A stretch of DNA of 64,000 bases from Lacibacter cauensis (lineage in GTDB: Bacteria > Bacteroidota > Bacteroidia > Chitinophagales > Chitinophagaceae). The notes below the pieces were generated by a model. The model made no database searches. It was not told where the DNA came from and was given only the letters and a program-made list of their open reading frames with translations. The stretch is taken from the NCBI RefSeq assembly GCF_007830055.1, contig NZ_VLLE01000004.1, positions 153,248-217,247 on the forward strand. The letters run 5' to 3'. Position 1 is the stretch's first letter, and each line of letters starts with the position of its first letter. Of this stretch, positions 1 to 8,954 are shown piece by piece. The position numbers and the translations under genes are program-made.

Positions 1-1068
1 GTGTACAGGATTTTTGCAAATGGTGCTGCATCTGCATTATCAGGAGATCTTAAACCAACTGGTGCACAAAGCGAGTTCATTACCTATTTTCACCTTGACC
101 CCGATAATACCAACGTGATGTATTATGCCGGTTTAAATTCGCTGTACCGCACAACCAATGCAACAACCGTATCAGCAAGTGGTTGGACACAGATGACAGG
201 TGTTGCCAGTACCTTAACAGGCAATATTTTTTCTTTAGCTACCTCAAGAGGAACATACAACGGCAGCAGCAGCCATTTGTATATTGGTACAAGTAATGGC
301 CGCATCTATCGGTTAACAGACCCTCGTGATGCTGCGCCGAGCGCAATACCGGTTAATATTACACCCTCTGCATTAGCATCGTCCACCAGTTCATTGGTGC
401 GTGAAATTGCAGTGAATCCTCGTAATCCCGATACAGTGCTTGCTGTTGTTTCCAACTATGGCGTGGCGAGTGCATTCTGGACCGGCAATGCAACCTCAGC
501 TTCACCTACATGGCAATTGGTTGAAGGGAATATTGCATCAGCATCTTTCAGAACCTGTGCAATTGTTGCCACAACAACCGGCGTGGAATACTATGTTGGT
601 ACGTCCATCGGCTTGTTCAGTACTACAACCATTAATGGTGCAAGTACCAACTGGACCATGGAAGGCCCGCCGGTCTTACAAGGCGCCATTGTCAACGACC
701 TGGCACTCCGCACTTCAGATAACACCCTGCTTATTGGTACACATGGTAACGGCATGTTCTATACCACCATTGGCAATGTTCCTACTGCGGTACCAGACGT
801 AATTGTAAATGATAAACGTTTTATCACTTCTGTCTTCCCTACTGTTATTACCAACGATATTAATTTCCGCACAGGTACTATTGCAGGTATTCGCAACATT
901 CATCTACGTGTAATGAATATGAGTGGACAGATACTGTTGCAAAAAACACAAGGTTATCAGGCGGGTACTGTTCAGCTCGGCAACCTATCAACCGGCACCT
1001 ACTTACTGGAAATATGGAGCGACGACAGAAAGTATAAACATCTGCAACAATTTGTGAAAGCGAAATAA
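1..1068 (+). CDS. C-terminal part of a T9SS-exported BNR/propeller-type protein (partial)
   Basis: The reading frame is open from base 1, so this is the 3' part of a larger gene whose start lies outside the window. The visible 355 residues carry repeated Trp/Gly/Thr-rich propeller-like segments of the BNR/sortilin type (for example SGWTQMTG, TNWTMEG, LLIGTHGNGMFYT). About 70 C-terminal residues resemble a type IX secretion sorting domain (MNMSGQILLQK, then STGTYLLEIWSDD, ending in a basic tail). The usual YPNP entry motif is replaced by VFPTVITND. It is probably a secreted or surface-attached protein; the substrate is unknown. The 52-bp gap to the next gene allows co-transcription. Confidence 0.75.
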   Translation: MYRIFANGAASALSGDLKPTGAQSEFITYFHLDPDNTNVMYYAGLNSLYRTTNATTVSASGWTQMTGVASTLTGNIFSLATSRGTYNGSSSHLYIGTSNGRIYRLTDPRDAAPSAIPVNITPSALASSTSSLVREIAVNPRNPDTVLAVVSNYGVASAFWTGNATSASPTWQLVEGNIASASFRTCAIVATTTGVEYYVGTSIGLFSTTTINGASTNWTMEGPPVLQGAIVNDLALRTSDNTLLIGTHGNGMFYTTIGNVPTAVPDVIVNDKRFITSVFPTVITNDINFRTGTIAGIRNIHLRVMNMSGQILLQKTQGYQAGTVQLGNLSTGTYLLEIWSDDRKYKHLQQFVKAK

Positions 1069-1120
1069 AGAATGTGTAATCTCTAACAACCGTGCATCCA
1101 ACATACAAATAACAAAACGT

Positions 1121-1615
1121 ATGAAACTTATTTATAGCATACTGTTGTTGCTTGTTTGCAGTTCATTTGCAGGTACAATTAATTATCCGGTTGCAAAGCT
1201 GTATGCCTACAGGCAAAAAGTGATTGATGGCGCAAATACTACCTACGATAAAAAAACAAAGCAGACCAACAGGAATTATGTTTACCTGTTGATAAAGCAA
1301 AACAGAACAATACAAATTGAGCATGTTTGGATTGATGGGATTTCCGTTCATTTTACAACAAAGGAAGTAAACAGTCCTGTAACAATTGATGCGGGAGTAA
1401 GTCTTTCAGGCAAAGCTGCAACACAGCAACTCGTGCCTGCAACCACACATACTGTTCTGCAAATACTTACAGATAACAGCAACATTGAAGATTCAAAGGT
1501 TATACCTGCAAAGTATAAGAGATACAACGTCCTCATTCAATACAGAGAAGGTTCTTCTGTATTTTTTCTGGGCACACACAATCCAAAAACCGTTGCAGCT
1601 AAAGCAAACCAGTAA
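1121..1615 (+). CDS. Secreted protein of unknown function (164 aa)
   Basis: The ATG at 1121 opens a clear signal peptide, MKLIYSILLLLVCSSFAG, so the mature protein is about 146 residues and periplasmic or exported. It has no lipobox cysteine at the cleavage site. The rest is beta-rich (YVYLLIKQ, IEHVWIDGISVHF, YNVLIQYREGSSVFFLG). I recognise no domain. It lies 52 bp after the T9SS cargo gene and is followed by a strong terminator, so it may be the last gene of that transcript. Confidence 0.7.
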   Translation: MKLIYSILLLLVCSSFAGTINYPVAKLYAYRQKVIDGANTTYDKKTKQTNRNYVYLLIKQNRTIQIEHVWIDGISVHFTTKEVNSPVTIDAGVSLSGKAATQQLVPATTHTVLQILTDNSNIEDSKVIPAKYKRYNVLIQYREGSSVFFLGTHNPKTVAAKANQ

Positions 1616-1631
1616 GTAAGTCTAAATCTTT

Positions 1632-1670
1632 AAAAAAAGCTGTTACGTACATAGCGTAACAGCTTTTTTT
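1632..1670 (+). terminator. Rho-independent terminator after the 1121-1615 gene
   Basis: The arms AGCTGTTACG and CGTAACAGCT are perfectly complementary around a 7-nt loop. An A-run flanks the 5' side and seven T follow the 3' side. Confidence 0.9.
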
Positions 1671-1699
1671 ATTTTTACGTTTCAAAAATCTATTATCAC

Positions 1700-2221
1700 A
1701 TGAAAACAAACATGGCGTTGGCATTACTATTCATTTCGTTTGTCTTTACAGGTTGTAAAAAACTGGGGGTTAACTTCTCTATCAGCAACCAGGCAAATTT
1801 CAGGGTGGAAAGCTCCTCCCCCATCAACCTGCCCTTTGAAATGGGCACCCCCGATGTTACCACCAACTCTTCGCAACAGTTCAATAACAACAACACTGCC
1901 GCCAACCTTATCAAAGAAATTAAACTGGAGGAATTAAAACTCAGCATTACCAACCCTGCTTCAAAAACATTCAGCTTTTTAAAGTCGGTTGAAATTTATA
2001 TTTCTACCAACAGCAACAACGAAATACTGCTTGCAAGCCTCAGCAATATTTCATCTACTGCACAAAGCATCAGTTTAACCACAACTGCACAGGATCTGAG
2101 CAACTATGTAAAAGCAAGCAGCTACAAACTGCGCACAAGCGTTGTTACCAAAGAAACAGTAACACAGGCCATCGATATCCGGGCCGATATTAAGTTTAAA
2201 GTAAAAGCCGGTTTGCTGTAA
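1700..2221 (+). CDS. Lipoprotein of unknown function (173 aa)
   Basis: The N-terminus MKTNMALALLFISFVFTGC is an SPII signal with the lipobox FTGC at Cys19, so the mature protein should be lipid-anchored. The body is Asn/Ser/Thr-rich and probably all-beta (LEELKLSITNPASKTFSFLKSVEIYIS, LRTSVVTKETVTQAIDIRADIKFKVKAGLL as two separated blocks), reminiscent of beta-sandwich envelope proteins. No family is recognised. Terminators on both sides suggest a single-gene transcript. Confidence 0.75.
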   Translation: MKTNMALALLFISFVFTGCKKLGVNFSISNQANFRVESSSPINLPFEMGTPDVTTNSSQQFNNNNTAANLIKEIKLEELKLSITNPASKTFSFLKSVEIYISTNSNNEILLASLSNISSTAQSISLTTTAQDLSNYVKASSYKLRTSVVTKETVTQAIDIRADIKFKVKAGLL

Positions 2222-2241
2222 ACAATAAGCTATTCATTTTG

Positions 2242-2273
2242 AAGCCTTCTTTAACCGGAAGGCTTTCTTTTTG
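2242..2273 (+). terminator. Rho-independent terminator
   Basis: AAGCCTTC (2242-2249) pairs with GAAGGCTT (2258-2265) across an 8-nt loop and is followed by TCTTTTT. Confidence 0.85.
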
Positions 2274-2288
2274 GATGAGATCAATCGT

Positions 2289-2323
2289 TTTGTAACCGAA
2301 TCCGTTTCTCCGTTGTACCTTTG
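2289..2323 (+). promoter_or_regulatory. Bacteroidota-type promoter of rlmN
   Basis: TTTG at 2289-2292 (-33-like) and TACCTTTG at 2316-2323 match the TAnnTTTG -7 consensus, with a 23-bp spacer. Only five bases separate the -7 box from the ATG at 2329, so the mRNA would be leaderless or nearly so. Confidence 0.6.
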
Positions 2324-2328
2324 CCGCT

Positions 2329-3384
2329 ATGGCAGTAGCGAACGAGCGAAATATACGCCACTTAAGTCTTGAAGAAATCACCGATTTCTTCGAAAGCATT
2401 GGCGAAAAGAAATTCAGAGCAAAACAAGTGTACGAATGGCTTTGGCAAAAGCATGCGCACAGTTTTGCCGATATGACCAACCTGAGCAAAGAACTCCGTC
2501 AAAAACTGGGAGACGTATTCACTTTACCCGCATTAACTGTTGATGCAACACAATACTCCGCCGATGGAACGGTGAAATCGAGATTCCGCACACACGAAGG
2601 ACATTTGGTTGAAGGCGTACTGATACCAACTGATGATCGAAAAACTGCCTGCGTATCATCGCAGATTGGTTGTTCACTTAGTTGTAAGTTTTGTGCCACC
2701 GGTTATATTGATCGTAAACGTAATCTCAACTACGATGAAATTTATGATGAGGTAGTCCTTATCAACCAACAGAGCGAACGGGTATATGAAAAGAAGCTCA
2801 GCAATATTGTATTTATGGGCATGGGCGAACCGTTGCTCAACTATAAAAACGTATTAAAAGCCATTGAAAAAATTACTTCACCCGATGGTTTAGGAATGAG
2901 CCCACGACGCATAACAGTATCAACTGCCGGTGTTGCCAAACAAATAAAACAACTGGGCGATGATGAAGTGCGGTTTAAACTGGCGCTGAGTTTACATGCA
3001 GCCAATGATGCGAAGCGCCATGAAATTATGCCCATCAACGACAGTAACGATATTAAATCGCTGATTGAAGCACTCAATTACTTCTACAAAAAAACCGGTA
3101 ACGAGATAACATTTGAATACATTCTCTTCAAGGATTTCAACGATTCGCTGAAGGATGCGGATGAGCTGATCAAGATCTATCGACAGGTTCCTGCCGATCT
3201 CATCAATATTATTGAATACAATCCCATCGACATGGCTAAGTTTCAAAAACCCGATGAAGCCGTTACCGATAAGTTTATGGCTTACCTGGAGAAGAACAGG
3301 GTAAACGCACGTTTACGCAGAAGCCGTGGGAAAGATATTGATGCAGCTTGTGGTCAGTTAGCGAATAAAGAAGGACAACTCTAA
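2329..3384 (+). CDS. rlmN: 23S rRNA (adenine2503-C2)-methyltransferase RlmN
   Basis: This radical-SAM enzyme methylates C2 of A2503 in 23S rRNA (and A37 of some tRNAs in the family). Its 351 residues match the family length. The [4Fe-4S] motif CxxxCxxC is Cys115/119/122. Cys108, seven residues before it, and Cys341 near the C-terminus match the two catalytic cysteines of RlmN. GMGEPLLNY at about 164 and SLHAAND at about 221 are further signatures. The start is fixed by the adjacent -7 promoter box. The gene stands alone between terminators. Confidence 0.97.
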   Translation: MAVANERNIRHLSLEEITDFFESIGEKKFRAKQVYEWLWQKHAHSFADMTNLSKELRQKLGDVFTLPALTVDATQYSADGTVKSRFRTHEGHLVEGVLIPTDDRKTACVSSQIGCSLSCKFCATGYIDRKRNLNYDEIYDEVVLINQQSERVYEKKLSNIVFMGMGEPLLNYKNVLKAIEKITSPDGLGMSPRRITVSTAGVAKQIKQLGDDEVRFKLALSLHAANDAKRHEIMPINDSNDIKSLIEALNYFYKKTGNEITFEYILFKDFNDSLKDADELIKIYRQVPADLINIIEYNPIDMAKFQKPDEAVTDKFMAYLEKNRVNARLRRSRGKDIDAACGQLANKEGQL

Positions 3385-3406
3385 CACTGTTTAACAGGAA
3401 TAGTAC

Positions 3407-3444
3407 AAGAGCGTTGTTTGATTAATCAAACAACGCTCTTTTTT
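3407..3444 (+). terminator. Rho-independent terminator with a 34-bp perfect palindrome
   Basis: 3407-3423 and 3424-3440 are exact reverse complements (arm AAGAGCGTTGTTTGATT), followed by TTTT. It is an unusually long perfect stem for a terminator. Confidence 0.85.
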
Positions 3445-3596
3445 ATTCAAGCAAATCACATCTTTAAAACACACGATTGTTCACATGTTCATTCTTTTTT
3501 ATATAAGAGATGTAAAAGTTACTAAGTAATAAACCGGCGCTTTTGTTTCATAAAAAAATCCTTCCTTTGATACACATAAACCCAAAATTCACTACA

Positions 3597-5984
3597 ATGA
3601 AACTACTACTGCTTTCATTCGTGTGCCTGCTTGCGTTACACTCACTCAATGCGCAATGCACCGGTACAGGAAGTATTAATTTTCAACAATGGAACAACAT
3701 TACCGGAGGCAACGTCAGCAATCTTACCTCCAATGTTAATTACCCCAACAACCCTTCGGTTACAGGAACACTTACTCTTTTTGAAACAGCCAGTAATCTT
3801 GGCAGCAACCTTGGAGTAAGAATTTATGGCTATATCTGTCCGCCAACAACAGGTACTTATTATTTCTGGATTGCGGCAGACAATGCAGGTGAACTTTGGC
3901 TCAGCACCACATCGCTTGCAGCAAATAAAGTACGTGTTGCCTATACATCCAAAGCAACAAAACCCCGTCAATGGAATGTTTCCACTACACAAAAGTCTGT
4001 GGCCATTCAACTTGTTGCCGGAACAAAATACTATGTAGAAGCATTAATGAAAGAATCAACAGGCAGCGATAACCTGGCTGTTGGTTGGGCAAAACCCGGT
4101 CAAAGCTCTTCTGCTCCATCAGAAGTTATTCCCGGCACAAGTCTTTCAAAAGATCTGGTATCGGATGTGCAGGCACCAACAGTGCCTTCAAATCTTGCAG
4201 CAGCATTTATTACAAACACTTCATTTGTACTCAGCTGGTCGCCATCTACCGACAACATCGGAGTTACCGGCTATGATGTTTACAGGAACGGTGTTAAACT
4301 CAACAGCAGTACACTCATCGGTCCATCTTACAGCATCACAGGACTTGCTCCCAATACAACATATAACATGACAGTGCGTGCAAAAGATGCAGCCGGTAAC
4401 GAATCTTCAAGTACAGTATTCCCTGTTACCACACTTTCTGCAACAGCTGCATCCGAATCGTTTAACGTACGTACAGTAATTGCACGCCAGCGTATGCCAC
4501 ACGATCTTGTTTACGGACCTGATGATAATCTCTGGTATACCGAACGTTTTGGAGGTACTGTAAGCTTTGTTAATCCTGCTACCGGTGTAAAACGTGTTGT
4601 ACTTACCTTGGGTAGTAAAATGGTTTTAGCCGGCGGACAAGATGGTTTAATGGGTCTGGCTTTACATCCTGAATTTATGACGGGCAAACCATTTGTTTAC
4701 ATTGCCTATACCTATCAATCCTTAAGTGCAACGGTTAGAAGAATACGAGTAGAGCGATACAGCTATGATGCATTTACACAAACATTGATTGACCCTGTTA
4801 CTATCCTCGAAAATATTCCCGGCAGTAACGATCATAACTCCTGCCGTTTGGCTATTGGACCCGATACCAAATTGTATTTTACAATTGGCGATATGGGTGC
4901 CGGACAATACGATAATGTTAGCCGTACAAACAATGCACAAAATCTTTCTATTTATGAAGGAAAGATTCTTCGTTTCAATACAGAGTTAGTGAGCGGCTCA
5001 TGGATTCCTGCCGATAATCCGTTTACCAGCGGCGGACAACCAACGCCTGTTTATTCATTTGGTCATCGCAATGCACAAGGTTTGGTTTGGGGTAGCGTGA
5101 ACGGTACTCCTATCCTCTACAGTTCAGAACACGGACCGTTCAGCGATGATGAAATTAACATCATTGAATCAGGTCGGAACTATGGCTGGCCACAAGTTTC
5201 AGGCTATTGCGATGGTAATTACAACGGTCGTGTAATCGGCGGCTTTACTGTTGTAAACGAACAGGCCAACTGCGTAACGCTTAATGCCAAAGAACCATTG
5301 CGTTCAATCTTCCCCTCATCAAATCCTCCAACAGGTGGTGATAATATGTTATGGCCTTCACTTGGTCCTTCCGGTACAGATTTTTATGGCAGCTCAGCTA
5401 TTCCCGGTTGGCAAAACTCCTTATTGGTTGCAACATTAAAAGGTGGTGTAATTGCACGCTATCAATTAAGCAACGACGGCCAGCAGATTATTTCCGATAC
5501 CATCAACTACTTCCGTGGTATGGGTCGCTACCGTGATGTTGTCGTTAGCCCCGATGGTTTAAAAATTTATGTAGCCTGCGATTCAAGCGGATCAACATCA
5601 GGACCAACAGGTAATGTAACAACTACACCGGCAAACCCAGGAAGTATTCTTGAGTTTACTTACGTACCAGGCTCAATGCGCCAGTATGTACAAATGGGAT
5701 CAACAACAATTAAAAACACAATTCCGGCAGATAAAAAAGATAACAGCATTGATATTTATCCGAACCCTGCCACCAACTTTATTGTAGTGTATAACTATGC
5801 TGCCGAAGCAGGAAGAATGGCAACACTCTTCGATATGAATGGCAGAATGATTAAGCAACAGCTTACCAGCGGTACAGCTACAAGAATAGATACAAGAGCA
5901 GTTCCAAATGGTATGTATATCCTCCGCATCACCAATGCAACAGGATCGATACTGCACACAGAAAAACTTGTTATCAGAAAATAA
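3597..5984 (+). CDS. PA14 - FN3 - PQQ-type sugar (glucose/sorbosone) dehydrogenase with T9SS sorting domain
   Basis: A secreted multidomain oxidoreductase of 795 residues. The ATG at 3597 is preferred over upstream codons because it opens a signal peptide (MKLLLLSFVCLLALHSLNAQ). In order there follow a PA14-like carbohydrate-binding domain (about 25-170, GYICPPTTGTYYFWIAAD), a fibronectin type III domain (about 185-275, LSWSPSTDNIGVTGYDVYRN), a glucose/sorbosone dehydrogenase propeller (about 290-660, with RMPHDLVYGPDDNLWYTER, GLMGLALHPEF, SFGHRNAQGL, YSSEHGP and NYGWP), and a T9SS type A sorting domain starting at IDIYPNPATN. It probably oxidises a sugar outside the cell after type IX export. 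A bidirectional terminator follows. Confidence 0.9.
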   Translation: MKLLLLSFVCLLALHSLNAQCTGTGSINFQQWNNITGGNVSNLTSNVNYPNNPSVTGTLTLFETASNLGSNLGVRIYGYICPPTTGTYYFWIAADNAGELWLSTTSLAANKVRVAYTSKATKPRQWNVSTTQKSVAIQLVAGTKYYVEALMKESTGSDNLAVGWAKPGQSSSAPSEVIPGTSLSKDLVSDVQAPTVPSNLAAAFITNTSFVLSWSPSTDNIGVTGYDVYRNGVKLNSSTLIGPSYSITGLAPNTTYNMTVRAKDAAGNESSSTVFPVTTLSATAASESFNVRTVIARQRMPHDLVYGPDDNLWYTERFGGTVSFVNPATGVKRVVLTLGSKMVLAGGQDGLMGLALHPEFMTGKPFVYIAYTYQSLSATVRRIRVERYSYDAFTQTLIDPVTILENIPGSNDHNSCRLAIGPDTKLYFTIGDMGAGQYDNVSRTNNAQNLSIYEGKILRFNTELVSGSWIPADNPFTSGGQPTPVYSFGHRNAQGLVWGSVNGTPILYSSEHGPFSDDEINIIESGRNYGWPQVSGYCDGNYNGRVIGGFTVVNEQANCVTLNAKEPLRSIFPSSNPPTGGDNMLWPSLGPSGTDFYGSSAIPGWQNSLLVATLKGGVIARYQLSNDGQQIISDTINYFRGMGRYRDVVVSPDGLKIYVACDSSGSTSGPTGNVTTTPANPGSILEFTYVPGSMRQYVQMGSTTIKNTIPADKKDNSIDIYPNPATNFIVVYNYAAEAGRMATLFDMNGRMIKQQLTSGTATRIDTRAVPNGMYILRITNATGSILHTEKLVIRK

Positions 5985-6000
5985 TAAAGGCGGTAATAAT

Positions 6001-6034
6001 AAAAAAGCGGCTCCATACAGAGCCGCTTTTTTTA
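6001..6034. terminator. Bidirectional terminator between convergent genes
   Basis: AAAAAAGCGGCTC pairs with GAGCCGCTTTTTT across the 6-nt loop CATACA. T-tracts on both strands serve the plus gene ending at 5984 and the minus gene ending at 6060. Confidence 0.9.
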
Positions 6035-6059
6035 TGTTGTATGTTCAACTTCTATCAAC

Positions 6060-8954
6060 TTAAAACCTCGGTCTTCCGCCTTGCCCGCCAAAGTTTCCAC
6101 CCGGAGTTCCTGTTGTTCCTCTGCGGCCACCGGCTTGTCGTCCACCAAAACTACGTGGGTAATAAGCAATGGTAAGCATGTAAAACTGTTGCAAGCCATT
6201 GGTAACAGTGGTGGTGATCGTGTTGTTGCTCGACCCGATTGAAATATTTTTATTCTGCCGAAGAATGTCCATAGCAGAAAATTTCGCTTCCAGCTGCTTA
6301 CTTTTTAAGAAACGGTAGCTGAGAAATGCATTCCACAATGCAGAGGTTTGATTGGTGGTTGTATTTCGTACATAGTTGAGTGTATTACTCAACGTAAAAT
6401 CTTTCGGGTATTGCAGGTTAATATTAGCGCTGGTAAAATAGTTCTTGTTTTTAAACGAACGGAGGTTGGCTCCTGTTTGTATACTGTTGCTCATATTAAT
6501 ACCCTGCGATACAGAGAAGTTAACAATTTCACCTACAGCAAAATAAATACGCAATGAGTTGTTTATATTTTGAATACGGGATGTTGAAAACACATTATCG
6601 ATATAGTTGGGCGATTTGCTGTTGTTAAGAAACCCGTTATAGGAAAATTGTAACACATTTTTCTTTAACCGGAGCGACACATTGAAGTTGCCGCCAACAT
6701 TCCAGTTACTTCTTCCATTAATATTGATGAGGTAAACATTTTTACGGCCAAGTGTATCGTAAAAACTGCTGTCTGCTATATCGTTTCGCACTGTAACATA
6801 GTTGCCATTGACACCAAAGTTGATATCGGCTTTTTTATTTCTGTTACCACCACGGCCATAATTAAGATTGAGGCCAAACGTATTAAGCTTCGACGGACTT
6901 AAATATGCATTTCCGTAATTGAATGAATAAAGATTAGCACTGTCGATGATCGGAAACAACTGATCGAGAACTGGAATAGAATAGTTGGTGTTATGCGTTA
7001 GTGCAGCGTTGATATTGTACCCATTCGTCTTCTGATAGAAATAGCTGATGTTGGTATTAGGTGTAAAGAAAAAAAACTCCCTTGTAAGATTGCGTTTGCT
7101 GAAGTTGGATTGATCTTTTTCACGCAGAAACTGGCCACCAATATTTGTGGAAACGGTAATACTTCTGAAATACCTGTTGGATAATCTTTTTGAAAATGAT
7201 TTCGAAAGGTTAAGAGAAGGTTCGTCGCTTATGCGGTTATTCTGATGAATGTTGGTGATTTTTGCATTGCCAACATATATCTTACTTGTAGAATCGTAAT
7301 CACTTACGTTGTATGTAAGATCGGATTGGCTGAAATTAAGATTATTGGTAAGGCGCATGTTAATGTTCCAGAGATTATTACTGCCGAACAGCAGGCGCTT
7401 TAATGCGTTATACGTAGCACTTACAGAACTGTTCCAGTTACTGGAGTTTGTATTGTAACGACGGTTGAACGAAGTATTCAGCATCGGATTTTCAAACGAT
7501 TCAAGATCGCTCAGGCTTGTGCGGATGCTTTCATTTTGGTTATAGCTACCGTTGAAACGGAGCGAAAAACTTTTCAGGTTACGTTCATCACTGTCTTTAT
7601 TTAAAAAATTTCCTCCAAAATTTAAGCTGCGGCTTTTTGTTTCCGATTCAGACGATTCATTGCTTTCGCTCACAATACCTTTTCCTTCACGTTCGGTAAC
7701 TGTTGTTCCGGATGAGTTACCAAAACCAACATTGTCGATTACAGTGGCACGGATATTAAAATCTTTACCAATATCCCGTTTGTTATAGTTTACTGCAAAT
7801 GTTTTGGTATCGTTCTCCTGTGTTGAATTACGGAGAGATGATTTGTAAAAGGAATTGCCCGCCGCACTTGTAATTGCATCAGATTGCGAATTCACATAGT
7901 TGATTGCTCCTCTACCGGTTAAATCAAAATTCAGTTCGTTGCTTCGCTGGTTATTGGTTGTTTCAATAAAACTATGCTGCAGGTTGGCACCCAGGAAATA
8001 AAATTTGTTTACACCACGGCCGGCAAAATTTGCTACATACCTGTTACGGGGGTTAAAACTGCGGAATGTGGTTTCACCCAGCAGCGATTGCAGATCATCA
8101 ACGTTCTTATTAATATTATTGATGGCACCGCCAATACCCAATCTTGTTTTTTTATTGAAGGCCTGTAACCCCAAATCTGCTTCAAACCGTTGATCGGTAC
8201 CCATACCTGCACTGCCCTTTCCGAAGTATCCTTTTTTCTTATCGGCTTTCAGTTTAATATTCATTGTGAGCAACGAGTCGGCAGCAGTTCGTTCTGCAGC
8301 ACTTTTCGTTCGGTCTTCTTCTGTGTATACCTGAATTTTTTCAATTGCATTTTTCGGCAGGTTCTGGGTAGCAATTGCAGGATCGTTACCGAAAAACGGT
8401 TTCCCGTCAACATACACATTGGTCACCTTCTTACCGTTTACCGTTACCGTGCCATCGCCCCACAATGTAATACCTGGTACTTTCCGCAGCATATCTTCTA
8501 CCACAGCATTTGAATCGAGTTTAAACGCAGCAGGATTTATTTCTAATGTATCGCCATTCATGCGAATAGGCACCACTGCTGTAACCACCACCTCATCCAA
8601 GGCTTTAAAGTTGGTATTCAGTTTTATGGTGTTGAAATTGTAAGATGGATGCAGCAGACTATCGAGCGTAATAATTTTCGAGTACGATTTAAACCCGGAA
8701 AAAGTAAGACTGACAATGATCGGCACATTCAATGGCACCTGTTGAAAATTAAATTCACCGGCAGTATTTGTAAGCTGGTAATTGAGCAACGATGAATCGC
8801 TTTTTTTATACAGCAAAACTGTTACAGCCTCTAACCCATAATCATTGGCTGAATCTTTTACAATACCGGTAACAGAACCGGCAGGTGTTTCAGTTTTTTG
8901 TTGAGCAAAAAGAAAAACAGGTAGCAACAGCAGCAGAAGGGTTATTGATCTCAT
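6060..8954 (-). CDS. TonB-dependent-receptor-like outer-membrane barrel with carboxypeptidase-regulatory-like domain
   Basis: A 964-residue outer-membrane protein with a signal peptide (MRSITLLLLLLPVFLFAQQ). An N-terminal carboxypeptidase-regulatory-like fold follows (about 25-110, GSVTGIVKDSANDYGLEAVTVLLY). A plug-like segment comes next (about 140-215, with GTVTVNGKKVTNVYVDGKPFFG). The rest is a long Asn/Tyr/Phe-rich barrel of the OMP_b-brl_3 type. The C-terminus is an odd Gly/Arg-rich tail ending GGRPRF. Its start codon overlaps the stop of the upstream 6-bladed-propeller gene by 4 bp, so the two are probably translationally coupled. The ligand is unknown. Confidence 0.9.
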   Translation of the reverse strand: MRSITLLLLLLPVFLFAQQKTETPAGSVTGIVKDSANDYGLEAVTVLLYKKSDSSLLNYQLTNTAGEFNFQQVPLNVPIIVSLTFSGFKSYSKIITLDSLLHPSYNFNTIKLNTNFKALDEVVVTAVVPIRMNGDTLEINPAAFKLDSNAVVEDMLRKVPGITLWGDGTVTVNGKKVTNVYVDGKPFFGNDPAIATQNLPKNAIEKIQVYTEEDRTKSAAERTAADSLLTMNIKLKADKKKGYFGKGSAGMGTDQRFEADLGLQAFNKKTRLGIGGAINNINKNVDDLQSLLGETTFRSFNPRNRYVANFAGRGVNKFYFLGANLQHSFIETTNNQRSNELNFDLTGRGAINYVNSQSDAITSAAGNSFYKSSLRNSTQENDTKTFAVNYNKRDIGKDFNIRATVIDNVGFGNSSGTTVTEREGKGIVSESNESSESETKSRSLNFGGNFLNKDSDERNLKSFSLRFNGSYNQNESIRTSLSDLESFENPMLNTSFNRRYNTNSSNWNSSVSATYNALKRLLFGSNNLWNINMRLTNNLNFSQSDLTYNVSDYDSTSKIYVGNAKITNIHQNNRISDEPSLNLSKSFSKRLSNRYFRSITVSTNIGGQFLREKDQSNFSKRNLTREFFFFTPNTNISYFYQKTNGYNINAALTHNTNYSIPVLDQLFPIIDSANLYSFNYGNAYLSPSKLNTFGLNLNYGRGGNRNKKADINFGVNGNYVTVRNDIADSSFYDTLGRKNVYLININGRSNWNVGGNFNVSLRLKKNVLQFSYNGFLNNSKSPNYIDNVFSTSRIQNINNSLRIYFAVGEIVNFSVSQGINMSNSIQTGANLRSFKNKNYFTSANINLQYPKDFTLSNTLNYVRNTTTNQTSALWNAFLSYRFLKSKQLEAKFSAMDILRQNKNISIGSSNNTITTTVTNGLQQFYMLTIAYYPRSFGGRQAGGRRGTTGTPGGNFGGQGGRPRF

